This document shows, in pieces, positions 1 through 7,393 of a stretch of DNA of 64,000 bases. Position 1 is the stretch's first letter, and each line of letters starts with the position of its first letter. The stretch covers positions 142,116-206,115 of the forward strand of contig NZ_NEVQ01000023.1 in NCBI RefSeq assembly GCF_002261185.1, given 5' to 3'. A program made the position numbers and the translations under genes. Origin of the DNA: Bordetella genomosp. 4. GTDB taxonomy: Bacteria; Pseudomonadota; Gammaproteobacteria; Burkholderiales; Burkholderiaceae_B. A model generated the notes under the pieces. It was not told where the DNA came from. It searched no databases and saw nothing but the letters and a program-made list of their open reading frames with translations.

Positions 1-44
1 GAGGGATACTCGATCAGCGATTCTTCGGGGGGGATGGTAGTCAT
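1..44 (-). CDS. ybeD: DUF493 family protein YbeD (5' end only)
   Basis: Only the first 14 codons lie in the window; reading leftwards from the ATG at 44 gives MTTIPPEESLIEYP. This opening resembles the N-terminus of the small DUF493/YbeD proteins, which in betaproteobacteria often sit between a D-amino-acid aminotransferase and the lipoate genes lipB and lipA. The gene starts 37 bases downstream of the aminotransferase stop on the same strand, so co-transcription is likely. The identity rests on the short N-terminus plus gene order and is therefore moderate; lipB would be expected just outside the window. Confidence 0.6.
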   Translation of the reverse strand, partial: MTTIPPEESLIEYP

Positions 45-80
45 AACAATTACCGCAATGCGCGTAGGGGCAATGTCGGT

Positions 81-947
81 TTACAAAGCAGCAATACGGG
101 CATCATACGCTGCCCGCAGCTTCGCATAAACCGGGCCGGGTCGGCCGTTGCCGACGGCCTTGCCATTAAGTTGCAACACCGGCAGCACTTCCTTGGTCGC
201 CGAGGTCACCAGGATTTCGTCTGCCGAGGCGACTTCGTCCTGGGTAATACGACGGGCTTCGAACGGGACACCGGTTTCCTCTGCCAACTCGGCCATGAAA
301 CCATAGCGTATCCCTTCGAGGATCAAGTTGTCCTTCGGCGGCGCCAATAGCTTGCCCGCGGACACCACCCAGAAATTGCTGGACGAGCCTTCGGTCATGA
401 AGCCATCACGGAACTGGATCACCTCGTCCACCCCCGCCTCGGCTGCCTGCTGACGCGCCAGTACGTTGCCCAGTAATGACACGGACTTGATTTCGCAATG
501 CAGCCAGCGCTCGTCAGGGATACTGATCACGCGGATGCCTCGTTCGCGCTGCTCGGCCGTGGGCGGCGTGAATTCCGTCGTCATACCGAACACCGTGGGC
601 GTGATTTCCGTTGTGGGAAAGGCATGCTCGCGCTTGTAGACGCCGCGGGTGACTTGCAGATAGACCACGCAACTCGGTGTCGCCGAGCGGCGGATCAGCT
701 CATTTACCAGCTCCAGCCATTGCTCGCGCGATTTCGGTGATGGAATGCGCAAGGCCTGCAAGCTGCGGTCCAGGCGATTCATATGCTCGGTCATGCGAAA
801 CGGCTTGCCGTGATAGACCGGCACGACCTCGTAAATACCATCACCGAAAATGAACCCCCGGTCCAGCACCGAGATTTTGGCCTCGTCGACGCGCGTGAAC
901 TCACCGTTGAGATACACCTGGCTATCGCCTGGCATGCCCGGAATCAT
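81..947 (-). CDS. dat: D-amino-acid aminotransferase (PLP fold type IV)
   Basis: Class IV aminotransferase of 288 residues, a normal length for D-alanine transaminases. The PLP-binding lysine is probably Lys154 in the RWLHCEIKS motif, followed by the LLGNVLA helix typical of the family. Other landmarks are VLDRGFIFGDGIYE near residue 27 and EGSSSNFWVV near 185. It should interconvert D-alanine and 2-oxoglutarate with pyruvate and D-glutamate, supplying or recycling D-amino acids for peptidoglycan. It lies downstream of dacC, whose product releases D-alanine, which makes a D-Ala recycling role plausible. Branched-chain aminotransferase or 4-amino-4-deoxychorismate lyase are less likely alternatives from the motif pattern. 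Confidence 0.85.
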   Translation of the reverse strand: MIPGMPGDSQVYLNGEFTRVDEAKISVLDRGFIFGDGIYEVVPVYHGKPFRMTEHMNRLDRSLQALRIPSPKSREQWLELVNELIRRSATPSCVVYLQVTRGVYKREHAFPTTEITPTVFGMTTEFTPPTAEQRERGIRVISIPDERWLHCEIKSVSLLGNVLARQQAAEAGVDEVIQFRDGFMTEGSSSNFWVVSAGKLLAPPKDNLILEGIRYGFMAELAEETGVPFEARRITQDEVASADEILVTSATKEVLPVLQLNGKAVGNGRPGPVYAKLRAAYDARIAAL

Positions 948-980
948 GAATGGCCCCTAAATTCTAAGATAGCTAAAAAA

Positions 981-1037
981 TGAACAGGCACAGCTTCGGA
1001 TCGCCGTTATACGCCGAACCTTCGCTGTGCCTGTTCA
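981..1037 (-). terminator. Long-stem hairpin with T-run between dacC and dat
   Basis: Two 14-base arms (TGAACAGGCACAGC at 981-994 and its exact complement at 1024-1037) are perfect inverted repeats around a 29-base loop; the loop itself can pair TTCGG with CCGAA. On the minus strand the second arm is followed by TTTTTT, so it looks like an intrinsic terminator for dacC transcription. It sits only about 34 bases before the dat start, so it could instead attenuate read-through into dat. The loop is long for a standard terminator. Confidence 0.6.
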
Positions 1038-1173
1038 TGGATATGAATCGTAAAAAAGAAAATGTACTGCACTGCCCCGGCGATTGCTCGCCCCGATGAT
1101 TTTTTCACCCGGGGGCCAGCGGATAGGCCTGCTTGCCCCAGCTCGACAGTGCGTATTAGTTCGCTAAAAAAGC

Positions 1174-2427
1174 CTATTCGAACTGACGTTTGACCAAGTC
1201 GACCATACGGCCAAAAAAGCCGGCGCGTTCGACTGCATCCTGGACCACCAACGGCTCAGTACGCAAGACCTTGCCGTCCAGCGTCAATTGCAGCGTACCG
1301 ACTTGCTGGCCCTTGGTCAGCGGTGCGACCAGCGGATCGGTGCGTTGCGCCACGGGTTTGATCTCGCCGGACTTGCCGCGCGGGACGGTCACCCAGATCG
1401 GAGGCGTGGGCGGGCCGAGCTTGACGGTCTCGACCGTACCTTCCCAGACGCGAGCGTCCAGGCCAGGTTGATTCTGGTCGTACAGTTTGACCGAGTCAAA
1501 ATTCTGGAAGCCCCAATTCAGAAGCTTCAGGCTTTCTTCGGCGCGCGTGGCTTCGCTGTCTGCGCCAGCCAGCACGGTCAACACGCGGCGGTCGCCACGC
1601 AACGCAGTCGACACCAGGCAATAACCGGCCGCATCGGTGTGACCGGTTTTCATGCCGTCGACCGAGGGGTCCGCCCATAACAGGCGATTACGGTTGGGCT
1701 GCGTAATCTTGTTATAGGTGAACTCTTTTTGCTTGTAGTAGTGGAATTCTTCGGGGTGATCTTTGATAAGGGCCACAGCCAGTTTGGCCAGGTCCGACAC
1801 CGTGGTGATGTGCTGCGGATCAGGCAAGCCCGTGGCATTCATGAAATGCGTATGAGCCATGCCCAGGCGCTCGGCCTCCTGGTTCATCAGCGTCGCAAAC
1901 GACGCCTCGGTGCCGCCCACCGCCTCGGCCAAGGCCACAGACGCATCATTACCGGACTGCACGATCACGCCTTGAATGAGTTCGTTGACCGTGACGGGCT
2001 TGCGCGGTTCGACAAACATGCGCGACCCACCAGTGCGCCAGGCGTGCTCGGAAATCGGTACCTGTTGCTCCAGCGTGATCCGTTTTTCGTCCAACGCATT
2101 GAACACCACGTAAGCCGTCATGATCTTGGTCAGCGAGGCTGGCTCGATTTGCATGTCCGGATTCGACGAAGCCAATACCTGGCCGCTGGTGACGTCAATG
2201 GTGATCCACGCACGCGCTGCGATGGTGGGCGCGGGCACAGCCGATAGCTCCGCCAACTGCGCGACGCCGGCCGGGGCCGCAGCCGCTACGGCTGGCGTAG
2301 GCGCCGCCGGCTGCTGTTGTTGCGCCCAGGCGGCAGATGTTGACGCCATCAGCGCCGACAACACCGCGCCAGCCAGGACACGGCGGGAAAACGCAACAGA
2401 AGACGGAAAGGAACGAGTGAGTTTCAT
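1174..2427 (-). CDS. dacC: D-alanyl-D-alanine carboxypeptidase (PBP5/6 type)
   Basis: A 417-aa low-molecular-weight penicillin-binding protein that trims the terminal D-Ala from peptidoglycan pentapeptides. A signal peptide covers about residues 1-36 (cleavage after AAWA), followed by a Pro/Ala-rich spacer of about 30 residues. All three catalytic motifs are present: SLTK at 98-101 (Ser nucleophile), SGN at 158-160 and KTG at 260-262. The C-terminus has the PBP5_C beta domain and an amphipathic FFGRMVDLVKRQFE membrane anchor. I chose the ATG at 2427 over an upstream in-frame TTG because it begins a clean signal peptide. The exact paralogue name (dacA or dacC) cannot be fixed from sequence alone. 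Confidence 0.92.
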   Translation of the reverse strand: MKLTRSFPSSVAFSRRVLAGAVLSALMASTSAAWAQQQQPAAPTPAVAAAAPAGVAQLAELSAVPAPTIAARAWITIDVTSGQVLASSNPDMQIEPASLTKIMTAYVVFNALDEKRITLEQQVPISEHAWRTGGSRMFVEPRKPVTVNELIQGVIVQSGNDASVALAEAVGGTEASFATLMNQEAERLGMAHTHFMNATGLPDPQHITTVSDLAKLAVALIKDHPEEFHYYKQKEFTYNKITQPNRNRLLWADPSVDGMKTGHTDAAGYCLVSTALRGDRRVLTVLAGADSEATRAEESLKLLNWGFQNFDSVKLYDQNQPGLDARVWEGTVETVKLGPPTPPIWVTVPRGKSGEIKPVAQRTDPLVAPLTKGQQVGTLQLTLDGKVLRTEPLVVQDAVERAGFFGRMVDLVKRQFE

Positions 2428-2665
2428 CGGCAAAAAGGGTCCACGATCAAAAGCAACTCAGGCGGGTGACACACATTGGGTTAACAAGCCTGCAGGCGGT
2501 CAAAGGCCGCATCATCAACAACCGGCCTCATGAAAAGCAGCATCATTATAGGCAGGCCAGTCTGACCGCGCGGCAGCGATAACGTTCAACAACGGTAAAG
2601 GCGCAATGGCACAAGGTCCGGCAGGCCCGATGCGTGACATCATGCAGCCTGCGAATGGGCGAGAA

Positions 2666-3319
2666 TCAGTCCAAGGCGACCTTCAGGCGTGCTTGCACCA
2701 AGGCTCGCAACACGAGCAGCTTGCCGTGGAAAAAATGCGAAGCGCCTGGTACGACCACAATCGGCACATCCCGTGGACGCGCCCAGTTCAGCGTTTCAGA
2801 CAAAGGCACCACGTCGTCCTGTTCGCCATGCACCATCAGCGTGTCGGCCGGTACGGCGACCTCTGTCTCTTGAAAACGCTGGACCGCCGCTCCCATCAGC
2901 ATCAATGCCACAGGCAGCGCTGTATCGCCCGCGTCGGCCAGGCCCGCGTATGTCTGTGCCGCGACTGCCGTTCCAAAGGAAAACCCCGCCAACACCCAGG
3001 GCGCCGACGCCCATTCAGGGTAGCGTTCCCGGACTTGCGCGACCAGCGCCAGCATGTCCTGTGTCTCACCGCGGGCCTTGTCGAACTGTCCTTCGGATTG
3101 ACCTACTCCGCGAAAATCCGGACGCACGGCAACCAGGCCGTGCTGTACGCATGCGCGGGAGATCGTGGTCACCACCTTGTTATCCCGCGCCCCGCCTTGC
3201 AGAGAATGCGGATGCAGAACCAACGCCCAGCCCCGTGGCGTACCAGCGGGCCAATCAATGGCGCAATCTATACGGCCGGCCTCGCCGGTAAAAGCCTGGA
3301 TTTCGGTACGAGCAGACAT
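2666..3319 (-). CDS. Alpha/beta hydrolase of the COG2945 type
   Basis: A 217-aa single-domain alpha/beta hydrolase. The nucleophile elbow is GFSFG at 112-116 (Ser114); HPHSLQGG near residue 36 forms the oxyanion region, RPDFRGVGQSEG lies near 66, and the acid and base are probably in HGEQDDVVP and GASHFFHG. This pattern matches small uncharacterised hydrolases annotated as esterases or dienelactone-hydrolase-like proteins; the substrate is unknown. There is no signal peptide. The start at 3319 removes an 11-residue N-terminal extension that does not fit the fold. Confidence 0.75.
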   Translation of the reverse strand: MSARTEIQAFTGEAGRIDCAIDWPAGTPRGWALVLHPHSLQGGARDNKVVTTISRACVQHGLVAVRPDFRGVGQSEGQFDKARGETQDMLALVAQVRERYPEWASAPWVLAGFSFGTAVAAQTYAGLADAGDTALPVALMLMGAAVQRFQETEVAVPADTLMVHGEQDDVVPLSETLNWARPRDVPIVVVPGASHFFHGKLLVLRALVQARLKVALD

Positions 3320-3440
3320 GAGGTGGGCGCAAATTAAAAAAGCAGCCTGCATGTTACCAACCTCGCCATCGCTCTGTCTGGCTTGATGGGCTGAGGCCGC
3401 GTCGCCTGTGCAACGACGGCCTCATCGTTAATTCTGCTGT

Positions 3441-3457
3441 GGCCCGCCCTGCGGGCC
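3441..3457. repeat. GGCCCGC hairpin, short dispersed-type repeat
   Basis: GGCCCGC-CCT-GCGGGCC forms a 7-bp perfect stem in the divergent gap before birA, followed by CTACGTTGGCGCAGTCCGCGC. A very similar string, GGCCCGTTCGGGCCTAC followed by TCCGC, occurs near 63403-63430. That suggests a small repeat dispersed in this genome. It could serve as a bidirectional terminator but has no T-run. Confidence 0.4.
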
Positions 3458-3587
3458 TACGTTGGCGCAGTCCGCGCGCTTGCGCAGGGCGCTACGCTTG
3501 ATCAAGCGCCTACCGACATGCCAGTTGTGAACCGTTTTGTCACAGGCGCCGTGACCCCTCCCGGCCTCGTGCCCTACAATCGCCGCC

Positions 3588-4442
3588 ATGCTTACTGATG
3601 CCCGCCCCATTGATCTGCCGACGCCCGAGGCGTTGGTACGCGAGCTGTCTGCGCGATTGGACGGCTTTCAGGACATTGCCTGGCCTGCCAGCACCGGGTC
3701 GACCAATGCCGACTTGCTCGCGCGGGCGCGCCACTGTTCGGGCCCCTGGCTGCTAGGCACCCACCAGCAGGCGGCTGGCCGCGGACGCGCCGGACGCCCT
3801 TGGCAGAATCGTATCGGGGCCACGCTGATGTTTTCGTGCGCCTTTCCCGTACGCATGCCGCCCCATCGGCTGCCTGCCCTGTCGCCTCTGGCCGGGCTGG
3901 CCGCCTGCGAGGCGCTGCGCAGCCTGGCACCCGACGCTGGCGCGCTGCGCGTCAAATGGCCCAACGACGTGCAATGGCACGATGCCAAATTAGCGGGCGT
4001 CCTGGTCGAATCGACCCGTAATCTGGCTCTGCCGGACACCTACACCATTGTGATCGGCATGGGGGTGAACCTGACTGACGCTGATCAGCTCTCGCAGAGG
4101 CTTGGCCGGTCCGTCGCTGACTGGGCGACCGTCGTTGAGCAAACAGGCAGCCCCGCCGTCAGCGTGGCCGATATCGTATGCGCCTCGGCAAATGCCTGGC
4201 GGCAGGCTGTTCGGGACCTGGAAACCGCCGGGTTCGACGCCTTTCGCCAACGATTCAGCGCTATTGACGCCCTGGCAGGCCGCGACATCAATGTGATAGA
4301 CCAAGGCGCCGTGCTATTCAGCGGCACGGCGCAGGGCCTGGACGAACATGGTCGGCTCCTGGTGCAGACACCTCAGGGGCTCGTCCCCGTATCCGTCGGC
4401 GAAATCTCGATTCGCCCACGCACCGCGGAGCGAGCGCCATGA
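3588..4442 (+). CDS. birA: Biotin-[acetyl-CoA-carboxylase] ligase
   Basis: A 284-aa biotin protein ligase that activates biotin as biotinyl-AMP and attaches it to the carboxyl-carrier protein of acetyl-CoA carboxylase. Key motifs are STGSTNADLL near 35, the adenylate/biotin loop GRGRAGRPW at 64-72 and KWPNDVQW followed by KLAGVLVE. There is no N-terminal helix-turn-helix, so unlike E. coli BirA it should be catalytic only, not a repressor of biotin genes. A TACAAT box at 3575-3580 ends seven bases before the ATG, hinting at a leaderless or nearly leaderless transcript. Its stop overlaps the coaX start by 4 bases (ATGA), so the two are translationally coupled. Confidence 0.93.
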   Translation: MLTDARPIDLPTPEALVRELSARLDGFQDIAWPASTGSTNADLLARARHCSGPWLLGTHQQAAGRGRAGRPWQNRIGATLMFSCAFPVRMPPHRLPALSPLAGLAACEALRSLAPDAGALRVKWPNDVQWHDAKLAGVLVESTRNLALPDTYTIVIGMGVNLTDADQLSQRLGRSVADWATVVEQTGSPAVSVADIVCASANAWRQAVRDLETAGFDAFRQRFSAIDALAGRDINVIDQGAVLFSGTAQGLDEHGRLLVQTPQGLVPVSVGEISIRPRTAERAP

Positions 4443-5338
4443 TTCTGCTGATCGACTCAGGCAACAGTCGTCTGAAGGTCGGCTGGCTGCGTCCGTCCGC
4501 GGGGACTGGCGCATCGGACGATGTTCAATGCGCATCCACGGCTGGCAGCACAGCACCGTCGGGCGATGAATCCAACCTCACCGGCTCGACGGGTGCCGCG
4601 GGCTCTCGCGAGCCCGCCGCGATCGCCTTTGATAATCTTGATCCGCACGCGCTGGGAGACTGGCTCGGCACGCTGACACACAAACCCGTCTCGGCCTTGG
4701 GCGTCAATGTTGCCGGTGACGAACGAGGGGCCGGCATTCGCGATGCGCTTGCACGCCACAACTGCCCCGTACATTGGGTCACCTCGGGCGCCCATCTACT
4801 CCATTTGAAAAACGGCTACACCCAGCCCACGCAACTCGGCGCCGACCGCCTGGTATCGCTACTCGGTGTGCGCAGCCGTTTGGCGGCCGGACACGCTCCA
4901 TTCGTGCTGGCTTCGTTTGGCACGGCTACGACTATCGACACAGTAGGGCCCGACGACACCTTTATCGGTGGCCTGATTCTTCCTGGCCCGGCTTTGATGC
5001 GCAGTTCGCTCGCTCGCGGCACCGCCAATTTGCCCTTGGCCGAGGGGTCCGTCACTGATTTTCCGACTGACACGCACCAAGCCATTGCCTCCGGCATCGC
5101 TGCCGCACAGGCCGGCGCGGTCGTGCGGCAGTGGCTGGCTGCCTGCCAGCGCTATGGCGAGCCTGCCGCGCTCTATGTCGCAGGCGGCGGGTGGCCCGAG
5201 ATGGAACACGAAACGCAGCGCCTGCTGGCGCAGGCGGGCAGTACGATGGGCCCGGTCCCTGTCCCATGCTATCTGGACCGCCCTGTCCTCGACGGCCTGG
5301 CCCTCATCGCATCCCAAACCGACCCTCAATCCCTGTGA
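4439..5338 (+). CDS. coaX: Type III pantothenate kinase (Bvg accessory factor homologue)
   Basis: A 299-aa ASKHA-fold kinase for the first step of coenzyme A synthesis. Visible motifs are DSGNSRLKVGW at 6-16, NGYTQPTQLGADR, the nucleotide-binding FGTATTID, the DTHQAIASGI helix and YVAGGGWPEM. In Bordetella the orthologue is called Baf and is likewise next to birA. Odd feature: about 30-35 extra residues (roughly 21-55, rich in Ser, Gly, Thr and Ala) lie between the first beta-hairpin and the conserved AFDNLD segment. This looks like a low-complexity insertion in a surface loop. Confidence 0.92.
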   Translation: MILLIDSGNSRLKVGWLRPSAGTGASDDVQCASTAGSTAPSGDESNLTGSTGAAGSREPAAIAFDNLDPHALGDWLGTLTHKPVSALGVNVAGDERGAGIRDALARHNCPVHWVTSGAHLLHLKNGYTQPTQLGADRLVSLLGVRSRLAAGHAPFVLASFGTATTIDTVGPDDTFIGGLILPGPALMRSSLARGTANLPLAEGSVTDFPTDTHQAIASGIAAAQAGAVVRQWLAACQRYGEPAALYVAGGGWPEMEHETQRLLAQAGSTMGPVPVPCYLDRPVLDGLALIASQTDPQSL

Positions 5339-5348
5339 GCGAACCCTC

Positions 5349-5501
5349 ATGCGCGTGCTTTTTCTGCTGATCGTCGTCGCCAACGTCTGGGCCTATGCGC
5401 TGGGACAGGGTTGGGTCGGCGCGCGGCCCGACGATGCTGGCCGAGACCGATCCAGATTCGGCCAGGAATTGAATGTGGAACGCATCCGCGTCGGCCCGTA
5501 A
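5349..5501 (+). CDS. Small single-pass membrane protein downstream of coaX
   Basis: A 50-residue frame starting 10 bases after the coaX stop. Residues 2-19 (RVLFLLIVVANVWAYALG) form one hydrophobic segment, either a signal anchor or an uncleaved signal. The rest is polar and ends with RSRFGQELNVERIRVGP. Spacing and strand suggest it is the third gene of the birA-coaX operon. I do not recognise a defined family; it could be the membrane-anchored N-terminal remnant of a longer cell-wall-binding protein, but that is speculation. Confidence 0.5.
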   Translation: MRVLFLLIVVANVWAYALGQGWVGARPDDAGRDRSRFGQELNVERIRVGP

Positions 5502-5761
5502 CCCGCGCGCAGCCCTGTTCGGTTGCGCCGAGCCAACTCGGACCGCCTCGAGCCGGCAACCTCGGCCCCCTCGCTTAAAACGGCCACGCAACGAACACTT
5601 GTTTCAAAACGTCCATCAACCGGACACCCGTGCTGGTGCCCGGCAGGCCCTGCCCCTCTCTCACGCTACGATGGCGGCCACACGAAACGAGCCCTTCTTC
5701 TTTTTGCGTTAAGAATTCCCAACGCAACAAGGCCTCGTTCAGAAACAGGAGTGTAGACACC

Positions 5762-6748
5762 ATGAAAAGCGCCCATACGCAGCGCTGGCTGGCCTTGGCA
5801 GCCATTGCCAGCACCTTGACCGTAGCCGCCACCGCGTCCCAAGCCGCCGGCTACCCCGATCAGCCCATCACTCTGGTCGTGCCGTATTCGGCTGGCGGTG
5901 GCGCCGATAACGCCGCACGCATCATCGCCGAAGGCATGGGCGCGGTTTCCGGACAGAGCATCGTCATCGAAAACAAAGGCGGCGCCAGCGGTTCGATCGG
6001 CGCCTCTTACGTCGCACGCGCCAAACCCGATGGCTACACCGTGCTGTACGACTCCTCGGCATTCACCATCAACCCGGGGTTGCGCAAGCTGCCCTACGAT
6101 GCCAAGAAAGACTTCATCCCGGTATCGCAGGCAGTCTCCGTCCCGAATATCCTGGTTGCCGCGGAAAAATCGAGCTTTAACAATCTGTCCGACTTCATCG
6201 CCGCTGCCAAAGCAAAACCCGGGCACTACACCTATGCATCCTATGGGCCTGGCAGCCTCGCACAGATGGCCGCTGAGCTACTGAAAAAAGACACAGGCAT
6301 CGACGCCGTACACATTCCCTACAAGGGTGGCGCGCCAGCCATCGTTGACGTCATGGGCGGCCAGGTCGACGTGTACTTCGCCAACGCCGCATCCAGCCTG
6401 AACTATGTCACCAGCGGCAAACTCAAAGCGCTGGCTGTCTCCTCCGACAAGCGCATGCCTGAATTGCCCAATGTCGCCACCGTGGCAGAGTCCGATCCCA
6501 GTCTCAAAGATTTCAATGTGTATGAGTGGAACGGCTTTTTCCTGCCCGCAGGCGCGGCGCCCGAGGTCGTGGCCAAGCTGCAGGATCTCGTGCAAAAAGC
6601 CCTCGCACGTCCGGAAACACGCGACAAACTAGCCAAACTGGGCCTGACCCCGGTCGGCTCCAATGCCGAAGAGTTCGCGCGTTTCATCGATACAGAACAA
6701 GCGCGTTGGGCCGAGGTGATCAAGGCCAATAACATCACGGTCAATTAA
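5762..6748 (+). CDS. Bug-family periplasmic solute-binding receptor (TctC type)
   Basis: A 328-aa extracytoplasmic solute receptor of the tripartite tricarboxylate transporter family. A Sec signal peptide spans about residues 1-28 (ends ASQAAG), followed by YPDQPITLVVPYSAGGGADNAAR, here the family's ligand-binding beta1 loop, and AGAPPEVV-like and PVGS-type elements near the C-terminus. Bug proteins are greatly expanded in Bordetella and relatives, and most are orphans without TctA/TctB partners, as here. The ligand is unknown, typically a carboxylate. It is 27 bases upstream of a PcaC-like gene, so an aromatic-acid or small-carboxylate role is possible. The ATG at 5762 is preceded by AGGAG. 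Confidence 0.88.
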   Translation: MKSAHTQRWLALAAIASTLTVAATASQAAGYPDQPITLVVPYSAGGGADNAARIIAEGMGAVSGQSIVIENKGGASGSIGASYVARAKPDGYTVLYDSSAFTINPGLRKLPYDAKKDFIPVSQAVSVPNILVAAEKSSFNNLSDFIAAAKAKPGHYTYASYGPGSLAQMAAELLKKDTGIDAVHIPYKGGAPAIVDVMGGQVDVYFANAASSLNYVTSGKLKALAVSSDKRMPELPNVATVAESDPSLKDFNVYEWNGFFLPAGAAPEVVAKLQDLVQKALARPETRDKLAKLGLTPVGSNAEEFARFIDTEQARWAEVIKANNITVN

Positions 6749-6775
6749 ATCTGCGATAAGTAAAAGGAGGAACCC

Positions 6776-7225
6776 ATGAGCCGCCAAGACGATTTTGAAC
6801 ACGGTCTGACAAACCGCCGCGCCGTCCTGGGCGACGCATGGGTCGAGCGCTCGCTGTCCCGCGCCACCTCCTTTACCGCCGACTACCAGAACCTCATCAC
6901 CCGCTACGCATGGCACGACATCTGGAGCCGCCCCGGCCTGCCTCACAAATCGCGCCGCATGATGGTCCTGGCTGTCACGCTGGCGCTGGGGCGTTGGGAA
7001 GAATTCGAGCTCCATGTGCGCGCAGCGCTGACTGCCGCAGATGACTCGCGCCTTACCCCGGACGAGCTCAAGGAAGTGCTGCTGCAGAATGCGATCTATG
7101 CGGGGGTGCCGGCTGCGAATACGGCGTTTAATTTGGCGCAAAACATCTTGCGTGATGTTGCGGCAGACATCGGTTATGAGTTGCGGCCGGCGGATCCACG
7201 GCAGGCGGATTTGTTTGCGGAGTAA
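6776..7225 (+). CDS. Carboxymuconolactone decarboxylase family protein, PcaC-like
   Basis: A 149-aa AhpD-like helical protein with a strong ribosome site (AAAGGAGGAACCC). The order RRAVLGDAWVERS, ITRYAWHDIWSRPGL, SRRMMVLAVTLALGRWEEFELH, LKEVLLQNAIYAGVPAAN follows 4-carboxymuconolactone decarboxylase (PcaC), including the EFELH and YAGVPAAN signatures. PcaC performs a decarboxylation in the protocatechuate branch of the beta-ketoadipate pathway, but no other pca gene is in the window, so a related lactone decarboxylase is equally possible. It has no CxxC pair, which argues against an AhpD peroxidase. Confidence 0.8.
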   Translation: MSRQDDFEHGLTNRRAVLGDAWVERSLSRATSFTADYQNLITRYAWHDIWSRPGLPHKSRRMMVLAVTLALGRWEEFELHVRAALTAADDSRLTPDELKEVLLQNAIYAGVPAANTAFNLAQNILRDVAADIGYELRPADPRQADLFAE

Positions 7226-7393
7226 TGGCTGCGTCTTCCGCACATTCAGGCGCGGGCATTACGGCACCTGCTCACAGACCCTTGCGATTAGACAACACTC
7301 CTTCCTGTTACATTTACGAAATTCGTTTATGATGCCTCATCTCAAGACTATGCCCAAAACCGCTATCTAGTAATAAGTAGCGGAATTACCGTT

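Noticed and set aside
2545..2550. TATAAT on the minus strand upstream of dacC
   Set aside because: A good -10 hexamer, but I found no acceptable -35 at 16-18 bases, so I did not list it as a promoter.
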